From assembly GCF_015624505.1 (NCBI RefSeq), contig NZ_CP061379.1, positions 3,100,001 to 3,164,000 of the forward strand: a DNA stretch of 64,000 nucleotides, in the 5' to 3' direction. The notes under the pieces were generated by a model, which saw only the letters and a list, made by a program, of their open reading frames with translations, was not told the DNA's origin and ran no database searches. Numbering within the stretch: position 1 is the stretch's first letter; each line of letters opens with the position of its first letter. Positions 8,419-17,473 of the stretch are shown in pieces. The translations under genes and the position numbers were made by a program. The DNA comes from Bradyrhizobium commune (lineage in GTDB: Bacteria; Pseudomonadota; Alphaproteobacteria; Rhizobiales; Xanthobacteraceae).

Positions 8419-8727
8419 ATGTCCATCACCGTCTTCATCCGCTACCAGCTCGACCCCTTCAAGCGCGCGCAGTTCGAGGACTATTCGAAGCGCTGGCTCA
8501 GCATCATCCCGAAATGCGGCGGCGACCTGATCGGCTATTTCATGCCGCATGAGGGCACCAACAACATCGCCTTTGCGCTGATCAGCTTCGAGAGCCTCGC
8601 CGCCTATGAGGCCTATCGCGCGCGGTTGCGGCAGGATGCGGACGGCATGGCGAATTTCCATTTTGCCGAGGACAACAAATTCATCCTCGCGGAAGAGCGC
8701 ACCTTCCTGCGCAAGGTGGTAGTGTAG
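8419..8727 (+). CDS. NIPSNAP family protein (102 aa)
   Basis: The product begins [20 protein letters not shown] and contains [20 protein letters not shown] and [16 protein letters not shown], the pattern of NIPSNAP proteins, a ferredoxin-like alpha/beta fold of about 100 residues. Proposed roles in the family are vague; many are cytoplasmic and lie beside oxidoreductases. The ATG at 8419 has an AGGAGA ribosome site 8 bases upstream. It is the first gene of a likely three-gene operon (NIPSNAP, ABM monooxygenase, PEP-mutase-like), with 23 and 51 bp gaps, divergent from the ArsR-type regulator. Confidence 0.87.
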   Translation: MSITVFIRYQLDPFKRAQFEDYSKRWLSIIPKCGGDLIGYFMPHEGTNNIAFALISFESLAAYEAYRARLRQDADGMANFHFAEDNKFILAEERTFLRKVVV

Positions 8728-8750
8728 GCCATCAACGAGAGGAGACGCCC

Positions 8751-9101
8751 ATGATCGCCGTGATCTTCGAGGTCTGGCCCAAGCCGGAGCACCGCCAAAC
8801 TTACTTCGATCTCGCGGCCGATCTGAAATCGATCCTGCAAACCATCGACGGCTTCGTCTCGGTCGAGCGTTTTGAAAGCCTGACCGAGAAGGGCAAGATT
8901 TTGTCGGTGTCGTTCTGGCGGGATGAGGCCGCCGTCGAGGCCTGGCGCAACACGATGGAGCACCGGCGCACCGAGGCCCGGGGCAGGGCGCAGATCTTTG
9001 CCGATTATCGCCTGCGTATTGCGAGCGTCATCCGCGATTACGGCATGAAAGATCGCGACGAGGCGCCGAAGGACAGCCGCGCCGTGCACGACGCGCACTA
9101 G
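8751..9101 (+). CDS. Antibiotic biosynthesis monooxygenase (ABM) domain protein (116 aa)
   Basis: The sequence MIAVIFEVWPKPEHRQTYFD opens a single ABM-type ferredoxin-like domain; it continues with IDGFVSVERFESLTEKGKIL, LSVSFWRDEAAVEAWRNTMEH and a helical tail. Family members act as cofactor-free monooxygenases, haem-degrading enzymes or stress-linked proteins, usually as dimers in the cytoplasm. GAGGAGA lies 8 bases before the ATG. It sits between the NIPSNAP gene and the PEP-mutase-like gene in the same orientation, so all three are likely cotranscribed. The substrate is not evident. The H-R-R region near residue 66 is typical of the WRNxxEH subgroup. Confidence 0.88.
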   Translation: MIAVIFEVWPKPEHRQTYFDLAADLKSILQTIDGFVSVERFESLTEKGKILSVSFWRDEAAVEAWRNTMEHRRTEARGRAQIFADYRLRIASVIRDYGMKDRDEAPKDSRAVHDAH

Positions 9102-9152
9102 CGGGCGCGTTGGCGCATCCCCATCTCTGCGCGGCCAACAAGGGAGAGAAAC

Positions 9153-9962
9153 ATGCACGTGACAACCGCTGACAAGCGCGCGACGTTCAGGAAGATGCAC
9201 GAGAGCGGCTGCTTCATCCTGCCCAATCCGGTCGATGTCGGCAGCGCGAAAGCCTTGCAGCATCTCGGTTTCAAGGCACTTGCGTCGTCGAGCGCGGGCT
9301 TTGCCTGGACCATCGGCAAGGCCGACAATCGCGTCACGGTCGACGACGTCTGTCAGCATCTGGCAGCATTGAGCTCGACGGTCGATATCCCCGTCAACGC
9401 GGATTTCGAGGGCGGCTTTGCAGTCGAGCCGGACAAGGTCGCCGAAAATGTCGAGCGCGGTGTGCGCACCGGCGTCGCCGGCCTCTCGATCGAGGATTCC
9501 ACCGGCGACAAGGACAAGCCGCTTTTCGACCGCGCGCTCGCGGTCGAGCGCATCAAGGCCTCACGCAAGGCGATCGGGGATAGCGGCACGCTTCTGGTTG
9601 GCCGCTGCGAGGCGTATCTCTGGGGCGTGACCGATCTCAAGCTCGTCATCGACCGGCTCGCCGCTTATGCGGACGCCGGCGCCGACTGCCTCTACGCGCC
9701 GGGGCTAAAGACGCGCGAGGACATCGCGGCGGTGGTGAAGGCTGTCGCACCAAAACCGTTCAATCTCCTGATCGGCGGCTCCGGCCTGTCGCTGAAGGAG
9801 GCCGAAGATCTCGGCGTGCGCCGCATCAGCGTCGGCGGCTCGCTGGCGCGCGCCGCCTGGGGCGGCTTCATGCGCGCGGCAAAGGAGATGGCGGAGAAGG
9901 GCACGTTCACGGAGCTCGGCAGCGGCTATTCCGGCGGCGAGCTCAACAAGATGTTCAGTTGA
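9153..9962 (+). CDS. Isocitrate lyase / PEP mutase superfamily enzyme (269 aa)
   Basis: The protein follows the phosphoenolpyruvate mutase fold: FILPNPVDVGSAKALQHLG, ASSSAGFAW, the metal-binding region PVNADFEGGFA (D and E), SIEDSTGD and LLVGRCEAYLWG. It lacks the KKCGH loop of true isocitrate lyase, so a carboligase, oxaloacetate-decarboxylase-like or C-C lyase role on a 2-oxo or 2-hydroxy acid is more likely. It is a cytoplasmic Mg-dependent TIM barrel. GGAGAGA precedes the ATG at 9153. It is the last gene of the NIPSNAP/ABM operon and is followed by a stem-loop at 9968-9995. Confidence 0.88.
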   Translation: MHVTTADKRATFRKMHESGCFILPNPVDVGSAKALQHLGFKALASSSAGFAWTIGKADNRVTVDDVCQHLAALSSTVDIPVNADFEGGFAVEPDKVAENVERGVRTGVAGLSIEDSTGDKDKPLFDRALAVERIKASRKAIGDSGTLLVGRCEAYLWGVTDLKLVIDRLAAYADAGADCLYAPGLKTREDIAAVVKAVAPKPFNLLIGGSGLSLKEAEDLGVRRISVGGSLARAAWGGFMRAAKEMAEKGTFTELGSGYSGGELNKMFS

Positions 9963-9967
9963 ACGAA

Positions 9968-9995
9968 GAGCGGCGGGACCTTCATCCCGCCGCTC
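9968..9995. terminator. Stem-loop between convergent genes
   Basis: Perfect 11-bp arms (GAGCGGCGGGA and TCCCGCCGCTC) around CCTTCA lie directly after the PEP-mutase-like stop and before the stop of the convergent gene at 10012. There is no T-run, so it may be a weak or processing-type terminator. Confidence 0.65.
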
Positions 9996-10011
9996 GCCTA
10001 TCTCAACGCGA

Positions 10012-10413
10012 TTACTGCGCCTTGGCGCCGTCAGACTTGGCCGCCGGTTCCGGCGCGGCCGGCTTGCTCGGCGCGGCACCCGTGGTCATCCCCGGCTCGG
10101 TGTTGTTGCGCGGCGTCACGTCACGCATACCGGGAGGGGCTGCCGGATTGGCAGGCGCCGTCTGCTGCGCCGTTTGCGACATCGGCGCGTTGCTTGCCTG
10201 GTTACTCGTGCTCGTATTGTTTAAGCCATAGAACACGGCGCCCAGCACCAGGGCGACAGCCACGGCGAACAGCGCGACCTTGCCGCTGGAGGCGGGGCCT
10301 TCGCCAAGCTCGGGGTCGACCTGGAGGTCGCCATCCCGGCGCGCCGCGCGAAGGTACTCATCGTCGGCGAGGTTCGGGCGATACGGATCGTTGGGAAAAC
10401 GGTCGTCAGCCAT
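10012..10413 (-). CDS. Hypothetical single-TM protein (133 aa)
   Basis: The product starts MADDRFPNDPYRPNLADDEY, an acidic cytoplasmic head, has one membrane helix (VALFAVAVALVLGAVFYGL, about residues 46-64), and ends in a Pro/Ala/Thr/Gln-rich low-complexity tail that should lie in the periplasm. Proteins of this layout are common in Bradyrhizobium, but I know no function. The ATG at 10413 is preferred: GAGGAG lies upstream, and longer starts give an unrelated N-terminus. A weak EcfG-like promoter (GGAAC-N17-GGTT on the minus strand, 10445-10470) lies upstream. It is convergent with the preceding operon. Confidence 0.78.
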   Translation of the reverse strand: MADDRFPNDPYRPNLADDEYLRAARRDGDLQVDPELGEGPASSGKVALFAVAVALVLGAVFYGLNNTSTSNQASNAPMSQTAQQTAPANPAAPPGMRDVTPRNNTEPGMTTGAAPSKPAAPEPAAKSDGAKAQ

Positions 10414-10579
10414 CGATTGGGTCTCCTCGTTGATTGCGCGGGACAACCCGGAGATGCGAGATTCCGTTCCGTGTCCCTTATGTTTTCGTCGCATGTTGCC
10501 CTCACGTCAGGAATCGGGAACCTGTTAACTTGGGAACCGCGGACGTAAGTTCCATGGCGGGGAGCGAGGGAACAATTCG

Positions 10580-11224
10580 ATGTGGAGCCTGCCGCCGAGC
10601 GATAGCGTGCTGCATCTTCTGGCGCTGGTCGCGCTCACGGCGCAAGGCATGACGGCGGCGCTTGCCGCCGGCCGGCGCAGCATGGACTGGCTCGGGGTCT
10701 GCTTCCTCGGCAGCATCACGGCGCTTGGCGGCGGCACGTTGCGCGATCTGCTGCTCGGGCATTATCCGCTGGTCTGGGTTGCGAACCCGATCTATCTCGT
10801 GCTTCCCGGCGTGGCGGCGCTGCTGACGATCCTGTTCGCGCGCCTCGTGCACCGGCTGAAGCTCGCCTTTATCGTGCTCGATGCGATCGGCCTTGTCGTC
10901 TTCACCATGACCGGCTGCGACATCGCCTGGCAGATGGATGTGTCGCTGCCGATCGTCATCGTCTCCGGCATGGTGACGGGCTGCGCCGGCGGCGTGCTGC
11001 GCGACGTGCTCTGCAACGAGGTGCCCCTGCTGTTTCGCTCGGAGCTCTATGCGACGGTCTCGGTGGTGACCGGCCTGTTCTATGCCACGGCGTTCGGATT
11101 GAACATCAACGCCGAACTCTGGACCATCCTGACCTTCGTGCTCGGCATCAGCCTCCGCCTGCTCGCGGTGCGCTACAAATGGGAAATGCCGAAATTCGTG
11201 TTTTCGGGGGATGAGGAGCGGTAG
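10580..11224 (+). CDS. Trimeric intracellular cation (TRIC) channel family protein (214 aa)
   Basis: Six to seven hydrophobic helices in two repeats, with the family marks FLGSITALGGGTLRDLLLG (about residues 47-66) and the second copy VTGCAGGVLRDVLCNEVPLL (about 134-153). These GG-x-x-RD motifs define the UPF0126/TRIC proteins, inner-membrane homotrimers that conduct cations. The ATG at 10580 begins MWSLPPSDSVLHLLAL. The gene is divergent from the preceding minus-strand gene and overlaps nothing. No regulator is adjacent. Confidence 0.92.
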   Translation: MWSLPPSDSVLHLLALVALTAQGMTAALAAGRRSMDWLGVCFLGSITALGGGTLRDLLLGHYPLVWVANPIYLVLPGVAALLTILFARLVHRLKLAFIVLDAIGLVVFTMTGCDIAWQMDVSLPIVIVSGMVTGCAGGVLRDVLCNEVPLLFRSELYATVSVVTGLFYATAFGLNINAELWTILTFVLGISLRLLAVRYKWEMPKFVFSGDEER

Positions 11225-11252
11225 CTCTGTCCACGGGGGAGGCGGCGGTGAG

Positions 11253-12461
11253 CTACGGCTCCTTCCGCGCCTTCGCCACCTGCGCCGGCGTCACCATCGG
11301 CGCCGCATTGCCCCAGGAATTGCGGATGTAGTTCGTGACTGCCGCGACCTGCTCGTCGGACAATTGCCTGGCATAGGCCGGCATCTCGCCGGTGTTGGGC
11401 GCGCGCGGCGTCGTCACGGTGTGCGCGCCGTCGAGGATGACACGCAGGGTGGACGATGGATTGATCGATTGCAGCAGCGCATTGTCCGGCAACGGCGGAT
11501 AGATCCGCGGGCTACCTGTGCCGTCGGCCTCATGGCAGGCGATGCAGAGCTTTGCGTAGACGGCCTGGCCCGCTTTCATCTCGGCATCGTCGGGCGGCGT
11601 CACGTTGGTCTCGCGTCGCGCCGGTGGCAGGCTCTTCAGGTAGATCGCAATCGCGCGCACATCGGCGTCGCTCATCTTCGACGTCGAATTGACGATCACC
11701 TCCGCCATCGGCCCGCCGGCATGGCTTTTGGCGTTGCGGCCGCTTTGCAGATATTCGGCAATGTCCGGTGCGCTCCAGGTCTGCAATCCGGTCCGTGCGG
11801 CGCCGTCGAGCCGTGGCGCGTACCAGCCGTCGAGCTCACTGCCCGACAGCGCCTGGGCCGTCTTGTCCGCGCCAAAATAGTTCTTCGGCGTATGGCAGGC
11901 GCCGCAATGGCCGAGCCCGGTGACGAGATAGCCGCCTCTGTTCCAGGCCGCGCTCTTGCCCTGGTCGGGCTCGAACAGGCCGGGTGTGAAGAACAGAAGG
12001 TTCCAGGCCCGCATCAGGCCGCGATAGCCGAGCGGCCAGCGCAGCTCCGGCGGCTTGTTGCGGCTCGCGACAGGCGCGAGCGTACCGAGATAGGCCCGGA
12101 TCGCCAGCGTGTCGTCCTTGGTCATCTTCGTGAAGTAGGGGTAGGGGAAGGCCGGGTAATAGAGCGAGCCGTCCGGCGCGGTGCCAAAGCGTACCGCGCG
12201 GGTGAAATCGGCATCACTCCAGGCGCCGATCCCGGTGTCGCGATCCGGCGTCAGGTTCGGCGCATAGATCGCGCCGAAGGGCGTGTCGATCCGTTTTCCG
12301 CCGGCGAACGGTTTTGCCGGATCGGCGGTGTGGCAGCCTGCACAGTCGCCGGCCTCGACCAGCGCCTTGCCGTAGGCGATCAGCTCCGGCGACGGCTCGG
12401 CCGCCACGGCGGCCCGTGCAACCGCACCGCACAACAGCGCAACAGCCAGAATCGTCCGCAT
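11253..12461 (-). CDS. Tri-haem cytochrome c, dehydrogenase electron-acceptor type (402 aa)
   Basis: Three CxxCH haem-binding motifs (CAGCH, CGACH and CIACH, near residues 40, 188 and 320) sit in three cytochrome c domains, the layout of the cytochrome subunits of membrane gluconate, sorbitol and alcohol dehydrogenases. The ATG at 12461 starts a signal peptide (MRTILAVALLCGAVARAAVA). The protein is periplasmic and should pass electrons from a dehydrogenase to the respiratory chain. No flavin or PQQ dehydrogenase subunit is next to it, so its partner must be encoded elsewhere, or it works with a soluble donor. It is divergent from the indolepyruvate oxidoreductase gene. Confidence 0.92.
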   Translation of the reverse strand: MRTILAVALLCGAVARAAVAAEPSPELIAYGKALVEAGDCAGCHTADPAKPFAGGKRIDTPFGAIYAPNLTPDRDTGIGAWSDADFTRAVRFGTAPDGSLYYPAFPYPYFTKMTKDDTLAIRAYLGTLAPVASRNKPPELRWPLGYRGLMRAWNLLFFTPGLFEPDQGKSAAWNRGGYLVTGLGHCGACHTPKNYFGADKTAQALSGSELDGWYAPRLDGAARTGLQTWSAPDIAEYLQSGRNAKSHAGGPMAEVIVNSTSKMSDADVRAIAIYLKSLPPARRETNVTPPDDAEMKAGQAVYAKLCIACHEADGTGSPRIYPPLPDNALLQSINPSSTLRVILDGAHTVTTPRAPNTGEMPAYARQLSDEQVAAVTNYIRNSWGNAAPMVTPAQVAKARKEP

Positions 12462-12742
12462 CACAAGGCCTCTCCTGTGACCAATCATTGAGTGCCGGAT
12501 CATAGCGGCGTCACGTCGTTTCGCGATGGCGGGGTATGGTGACACAAATTGAAAATCCGCAATGCGATTCCAGCCACGAAATTGCGTTTTTTTCCCGCCG
12601 CCGCGCGAGGCCCAGATTTGTGATGCGGAGCATGAAATATCCGACATAGAGTGGCGAAGGTGGTCGGCGCGCCCTAGCTAAAAACAACGGGCAGGCAACG
12701 GCTTAAGCAGCCAAACGCTCAAAAGGGCGGAAGAGGACAACA

Positions 12743-15700
12743 ATGGGCATCAACCAGGGTCCGATCAGTCTCGATCAGAAATACACCCAGGACACCGGCC
12801 ACGTCTTCACCACGGGCATCCAGGCGCTGGTCCGCCTGCCCATGGCCCAGATCCGGCGCGATCGCGCCAACGGGCTGAACACCGCGGGCTTCATCTCCGG
12901 CTATCGCGGCTCGCCGCTCGGCGGCTACGACCAGCAGCTCTTCGCCGCCCGCAAGCATCTCGAACAGTACAACATCAAATTCCAGCCCGGCGTGAACGAG
13001 GACCTGGCGGCAACTGCCGTCTGGGGCTCGCAGCAGCTCAACCTCTCGCCCGGCGCCAAATATGACGGCGTGGTCGGCATCTGGTACGGCAAGGGCCCCG
13101 GCGTCGACCGCTGCGGCGACGTCTTCCGGCACGGCAATACTGCCGGCTCGGCCAAGAACGGCGGCGTGCTGTGCCTCGCCGGCGACGACCACGGCGCAAA
13201 GTCCTCGACCGTTCCGCATCAGTCCGACCACGCCTTCATCTCCGCGCTGATGCCGTATCTCTATCCCTCGAGCATCCACGAGATGATCGAGATGGGCCTG
13301 CTCGGCATCGCGATGTCGCGCTATTCGGGCTGCTGGGTCGGCATGAAGGTGATCACGGAGACGGTGGAGACCACCGCCGAGATCGACCTCACCGACGAGA
13401 TGAAGCCCTTCATTATTCCCGCCGATTTCGAGCTGCCGCCCGGCGGCCTCAATCTGCGCTGGCCGGACGACCGCTTCGAGCAGGACCGCCGCCTCCAGGA
13501 CTACAAGGGCTTTGCCGCGATCGCCTTTGCCCGCGCCAACAAGGTCAACCGCGTCACGATGGACAGCCCGAACGCCCGTTTCGGCATCATGGCGTCGGGC
13601 AAGAGCTATGAGGATGTCCGCCAGGCGCTGCGCGAGCTCGGCATCACGGAGGAGGTCGCCGCAAAAATCGGCCTTCGCCTCTACAAGATCGGCATGCCCT
13701 GGCCGCTGGAGCCGGAAGGCGTGCGCCAGTTCGCCGTCGGCCTCGAAGAGATCTTCATCGTCGAGGAACGCCGCGAGATCGTCGAGAACCAGGTCAAGCA
13801 GGAGCTGTTCAACTGGCGCGACGATGTGCGTCCGCGCATCGTCGGCAAGATGGACGAGCACGACAAGCGCTTCCTGACCTTCGCCGCCGAGCTGAGCGTT
13901 GCCTCGCTTGCGACCTCGCTGACCGAGCGGCTGCTTCGACTTAATCTCAATCCTGAGATCGCGGAGATGCTCCGCGTCAAGGCCGACTGGTTCAACGGCC
14001 GTCAGGCCACCCAAATGCAGGCGGTCGCGCCTGTCTCCCGCACCCCGTATTTCTGCTCCGGCTGTCCCCACAACACGTCGACCAAGGTCCCCGAAGGCAG
14101 CCGGGCGCTCGCCGGCATCGGCTGCCACTTCATGGCGCTGTGGATGGATCGCTCGACCGAGACCTTTACCCATATGGGTGGCGAGGGCGTGCCGTGGGTC
14201 GGCATCGCGCCCTTCACCAACGAGAACCATATTTTTGCGAATCTCGGCGACGGCACCTATTTCCACTCCGGCCTTCTCGCCATCCGCCAGGCGGTGGCCT
14301 CCAAGACCAACATCACCTACAAGATCCTCTACAACGACGCTGTCGCCATGACCGGCGGCCAGCGCCATGACGGCGATCTCTCGCCGCAGCAGATCACCTT
14401 CCAGCTCCACGCCGAAGGCATCCGCGAGATCTATCTCGTCTCGGAGGCGCCCGACACCTATCCAACCGACACCATCGCGCCCGGGGTGAAGAAGTATCAC
14501 CGCGACGAGCTCGACAACGTCATGAAGATGTGCCGCGAGTTCAAGGGCACCTCCGCGATCGTGTTCGTGCAGACCTGCGCCGCCGAAAAGCGCCGCCGCC
14601 GCAAGCGCGGCCTGATGGAGGATCCGGCGCGCCGCGTTATGATCAACCCGGCGGTCTGCGAAGGCTGCGGCGACTGCTCGGTGCAGTCGAACTGCATCTC
14701 GGTCGAGCCGCTGGAAACCGAGTTCGGCCGCAAGCGCGCCATCAACCAGTCGTCCTGCAACAAGGACTATTCCTGCCTGAAGGGCTTCTGCCCGTCCTTC
14801 GTCACCGTCGACGGCGGCGCGCCGCGCCACCGCGCACCTAGCGAGCTCGCCGACATCGGCGCGCTGCCCGAGCCGGCCTCGCGTCCGGCGCTGGACAAGC
14901 CCTACAACATCGCGGTCGGCGGCGTCGGCGGCACCGGCGTGCTCACCATCGGTGCGCTGCTCGGCATGGCCGCGCATATCGAGGGCAAGGCCTCGATGAT
15001 CCTCGACATGTCGGGGCTTGCGCAAAAAGGTGGAGCGGTGCTGAGCCACGTCCGCCTGTCGGATCATCCGGCGGAGGTGACCTGTTCGCGCATCGTCACC
15101 GGCACGGCCGATCTCGTACTGGCCGCCGATGAAGTGGTCGCTGTGGCAAAAGACACGATCTCGCTCTGCGATTCCGGCCGCACCCGCGGCATCATCAACA
15201 GCCACGTCATCCCGACCGCCGACTTCGTCCTGAACCGCGATTTCAACTTCCAGACCCGCAAGCTGAACGGGCTCCTGGAAACGGCGCTTCACAAGGACTC
15301 CGTGTTCTTCGATTTCACCAAGCCGGCGGAGCAGCTGCTCGGCGACAGCATCGCCACCAACATGATGATGATGGGCTACGCCTATCAGAAGGGGCTGTTC
15401 CCGCTGTCGGCGGAATCGATCGAGCAGGCGATCGAGGTCAACGGCGTCTCGATCAAGATGAACAAGGAAGCCTTCCGCCTCGGCCGCCTCGCGGTCGCCG
15501 ATCCCCAGCGTCTTGCCGACATGCTGAAGGGCACGGACGAGGTCGTTGCGCCCAAGACCTTGGACGCCATGACGCTCGACGAGGTCATCGAGCATCGCGC
15601 CAAGCATCTCACCGCCTATCAGAACGGTCGCCTCGCCAAGCGCTATCGCAAGCTGGTCGACCAGGTCCGCGACGCCGCGGCGAAGGGCGGCTATGGCGAG

Positions 15701-16234
15701 GCGCTGCCGCGGGTGGTCGCGATCAACTACGCAAAACTGCTGGCCTACAAGGACGAATACGAGGTCGCGCGGCTCTTCACCGACGGCGCCTTCGCCCAGC
15801 AGCTCCGCGACCAGTTCGAGGGCGACTACAAGTTCAGCTTCAATCTCGCCCCGCCGATCCTCAGCCGCGGCGTCGATGCGCTCGGTCGCCCGAAGAAGCG
15901 CGCCTTCGGCCCGTGGATGCTGAAGGTGTTCGGCGTGCTGGCCAAGTTCAAGTTCCTGCGCGGCACCCCGCTCGACATTTTCGGCCGCAGCGCCGACCGC
16001 AAACTCGAGCGCGATCTGATCGTGGGCTACGAAAAGGACGTCGCCACGGTGCTCGGCCTGTTGTCGCCCGTCACGGCCGACACGGCGGTTGAGCTCTTGT
16101 CACTGCCCGACCGCATCCGCGGCTATGGCCCGGTGAAGGAGAAGGCGGTGGCGGACGCCAAGGTCCGTTACGCCCAGCTCGCCGCGGACCTCGCGAGCCC
16201 GCCGCCGGCGCCAAGGCAGATCGCGGCGGAGTAA
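12743..16234 (+). CDS. Indolepyruvate ferredoxin oxidoreductase, fused alpha-gamma type (1163 aa)
   Basis: A single polypeptide with all parts of the enzyme: N-terminal pyruvate-oxidoreductase-like domain (ISGYRGSPLGGYDQQL near 50), thiamine diphosphate domain (GIGCHFMALWMD and NLGDGTYFHSG near 500), a Cys-rich cluster region (CEGCGDCSVQSNC near 640, then NKDYSCLKGFCP), and the gamma domain starting GGVGGTGVLTIGAL near 726. It oxidatively decarboxylates aryl or branched 2-oxo acids to acyl-CoA with ferredoxin. AGAGGACAAC precedes the ATG at 12743. The proteobacterial form of this length is usual. It stands alone; the flanking gene is the divergent cytochrome c. A long open frame on the other strand is a codon-bias shadow. 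Confidence 0.94.
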   Translation: MGINQGPISLDQKYTQDTGHVFTTGIQALVRLPMAQIRRDRANGLNTAGFISGYRGSPLGGYDQQLFAARKHLEQYNIKFQPGVNEDLAATAVWGSQQLNLSPGAKYDGVVGIWYGKGPGVDRCGDVFRHGNTAGSAKNGGVLCLAGDDHGAKSSTVPHQSDHAFISALMPYLYPSSIHEMIEMGLLGIAMSRYSGCWVGMKVITETVETTAEIDLTDEMKPFIIPADFELPPGGLNLRWPDDRFEQDRRLQDYKGFAAIAFARANKVNRVTMDSPNARFGIMASGKSYEDVRQALRELGITEEVAAKIGLRLYKIGMPWPLEPEGVRQFAVGLEEIFIVEERREIVENQVKQELFNWRDDVRPRIVGKMDEHDKRFLTFAAELSVASLATSLTERLLRLNLNPEIAEMLRVKADWFNGRQATQMQAVAPVSRTPYFCSGCPHNTSTKVPEGSRALAGIGCHFMALWMDRSTETFTHMGGEGVPWVGIAPFTNENHIFANLGDGTYFHSGLLAIRQAVASKTNITYKILYNDAVAMTGGQRHDGDLSPQQITFQLHAEGIREIYLVSEAPDTYPTDTIAPGVKKYHRDELDNVMKMCREFKGTSAIVFVQTCAAEKRRRRKRGLMEDPARRVMINPAVCEGCGDCSVQSNCISVEPLETEFGRKRAINQSSCNKDYSCLKGFCPSFVTVDGGAPRHRAPSELADIGALPEPASRPALDKPYNIAVGGVGGTGVLTIGALLGMAAHIEGKASMILDMSGLAQKGGAVLSHVRLSDHPAEVTCSRIVTGTADLVLAADEVVAVAKDTISLCDSGRTRGIINSHVIPTADFVLNRDFNFQTRKLNGLLETALHKDSVFFDFTKPAEQLLGDSIATNMMMMGYAYQKGLFPLSAESIEQAIEVNGVSIKMNKEAFRLGRLAVADPQRLADMLKGTDEVVAPKTLDAMTLDEVIEHRAKHLTAYQNGRLAKRYRKLVDQVRDAAAKGGYGEALPRVVAINYAKLLAYKDEYEVARLFTDGAFAQQLRDQFEGDYKFSFNLAPPILSRGVDALGRPKKRAFGPWMLKVFGVLAKFKFLRGTPLDIFGRSADRKLERDLIVGYEKDVATVLGLLSPVTADTAVELLSLPDRIRGYGPVKEKAVADAKVRYAQLAADLASPPPAPRQIAAE

Positions 16235-16241
16235 GGGCTTC

Positions 16242-16358
16242 GTAGGGTGGGTTAGCCTTGCGGACTGCGCGAAGCGCAGATCGCTGGGCGTAACCCACCA
16301 TTCGGCCTCCATGTGGGATAACAAAGAGGTGGGTTACGCTGTCGCTAACCCACCCCAC
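16242..16358. repeat. Palindromic intergenic repeat, GTAGGGTGGG family
   Basis: Outer arms GTAGGGTGGGTTAGC (16242-16256) and its complement with one mismatch (16344-16358), inner arms GCGTAACCCACC / GGTGGGTTACGC. It follows the indolepyruvate oxidoreductase stop by 7 bases and may serve as its 3' hairpin. Same family as 218-306. Confidence 0.82.
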
Positions 16359-16435
16359 AGGTCTGCGTTTGACAAAAGTTGTGCCTGCGCGATACGAACA
16401 ACCTTCGATAGTGAAGCGCGGCGGGTGATGCGGTC

Positions 16436-17473
16436 GTGCGCTATGCGGGGCGGCGATCGATGTCGTTGCGCGGTGGTTTGATTGTCTTGGTGGCCGTCGG
16501 CCTTTTGGCGGCGTTGGGGATGTATTGGCATCAGCATGACATCGAACGCGTCATGCGTGACGGCTATGGCACTACGGGCAAAATCACGTCCGCCGAAGCC
16601 GTCTCGAACCGATTTCCGTTCGTGTTCGACGGCGTCTGGCCCCGTTTTGTCGACGAAAATCTGTCGATCGGACTGCAATGGACCGGAAAGGACGGCGTTC
16701 AGCGCGAGCGCAAGGGGATCGCAGTCAGTGCCGCCTATGCGGCGCGGATCACGGTTGGCAATCAGCTCAGGCTCGTGACGGTGCCCATTCAGGCCATTGA
16801 CGACGATTCATCGCTTCCGGTGATCGTCGAAGATCTCGACGACCATCTGAGCCACATCCGATCTACCTCCAGATTCATGCTGGCGGGCGCAGGCATCAGC
16901 GCCATCATCCTGCTGCTCGTGATCGGATGGCAGACATGGGCGGCGCGTCGAAGCGGGCCGGGGAGTGCAGCAATCGCCGCCGGATCGCGGCGGCCGTTTC
17001 CTTTCGTCCTCGGGATCCTGACCGCCGTGATGGTTCTGTTCGGCGGCTACATGCTGGTGAATTCCTATGTCGAGCAGAGCACGTTGAAGGAGATCCTCGA
17101 CCATGGCGACGAAGTCACCGCCGATCTCACGCGCGCCTATGGTGAAGTGAACAAGGCCGGTGACGCGCCGAGCTATCTCGTCACGCTGGCGTGGACCGAC
17201 AAGAACGGACGACAGCAGAGCTACGGCCCGACCCATGTCAGCCCAGGCTTCTGGCAGAAGATCACGCGGAACGGCGTCCAGACCGTCAGGCAGACCAGGA
17301 TCCGCTATCTCTCGGGCAGGCCGGATGCGCGGCCTCTGATCGTCGACGACGCGGCCGAAGCCCAATATCAGAACAGCTTTGGCGTGAAGGGCGGCGCTGT
17401 CTTCCTCGTCTTCGGCCTGATCCTCGCTGCGGCGACCGCGTTCCGCTATCGCGCGCGTCCGGGCATGGCCTAA
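16436..17473 (+). CDS. DUF3592-like membrane protein (345 aa)
   Basis: Four hydrophobic helices (near residues 12-30, 145-165, 185-205 and 320-338) frame two soluble periplasmic domains that look like copies of one another: GTTGKITSAEAV...GLQWTGKDGVQRE and GDEVTADLTRAY...VTLAWTDKNGRQQ, the pattern of DUF3592. Function unknown in the family. The start is uncertain: a GTG at 16436 gives an 8-residue longer protein than the ATG at 16460 (MSLRGGLIVLVAV), and neither has a strong ribosome site; I give the longer one. The gene lies alone between the repeat element and the thiolase cluster. Confidence 0.75.
   Translation: MRYAGRRSMSLRGGLIVLVAVGLLAALGMYWHQHDIERVMRDGYGTTGKITSAEAVSNRFPFVFDGVWPRFVDENLSIGLQWTGKDGVQRERKGIAVSAAYAARITVGNQLRLVTVPIQAIDDDSSLPVIVEDLDDHLSHIRSTSRFMLAGAGISAIILLLVIGWQTWAARRSGPGSAAIAAGSRRPFPFVLGILTAVMVLFGGYMLVNSYVEQSTLKEILDHGDEVTADLTRAYGEVNKAGDAPSYLVTLAWTDKNGRQQSYGPTHVSPGFWQKITRNGVQTVRQTRIRYLSGRPDARPLIVDDAAEAQYQNSFGVKGGAVFLVFGLILAAATAFRYRARPGMA

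Noticed and set aside
10445..10470. EcfG-like promoter GGAAC-N17-GGTT (minus strand)
   Set aside because: The -10 part is GGTT rather than CGTT. Not strong enough to list alone; mentioned with the 10012-10413 gene.
12719..15607. A 962-residue open frame antisense to the indolepyruvate oxidoreductase gene
   Set aside because: It mirrors the codons of a well-recognised enzyme; its own product is a low-complexity Arg/Ala/Gly/Asp/His mixture with no family pattern. Such antisense frames are usual at this GC content.
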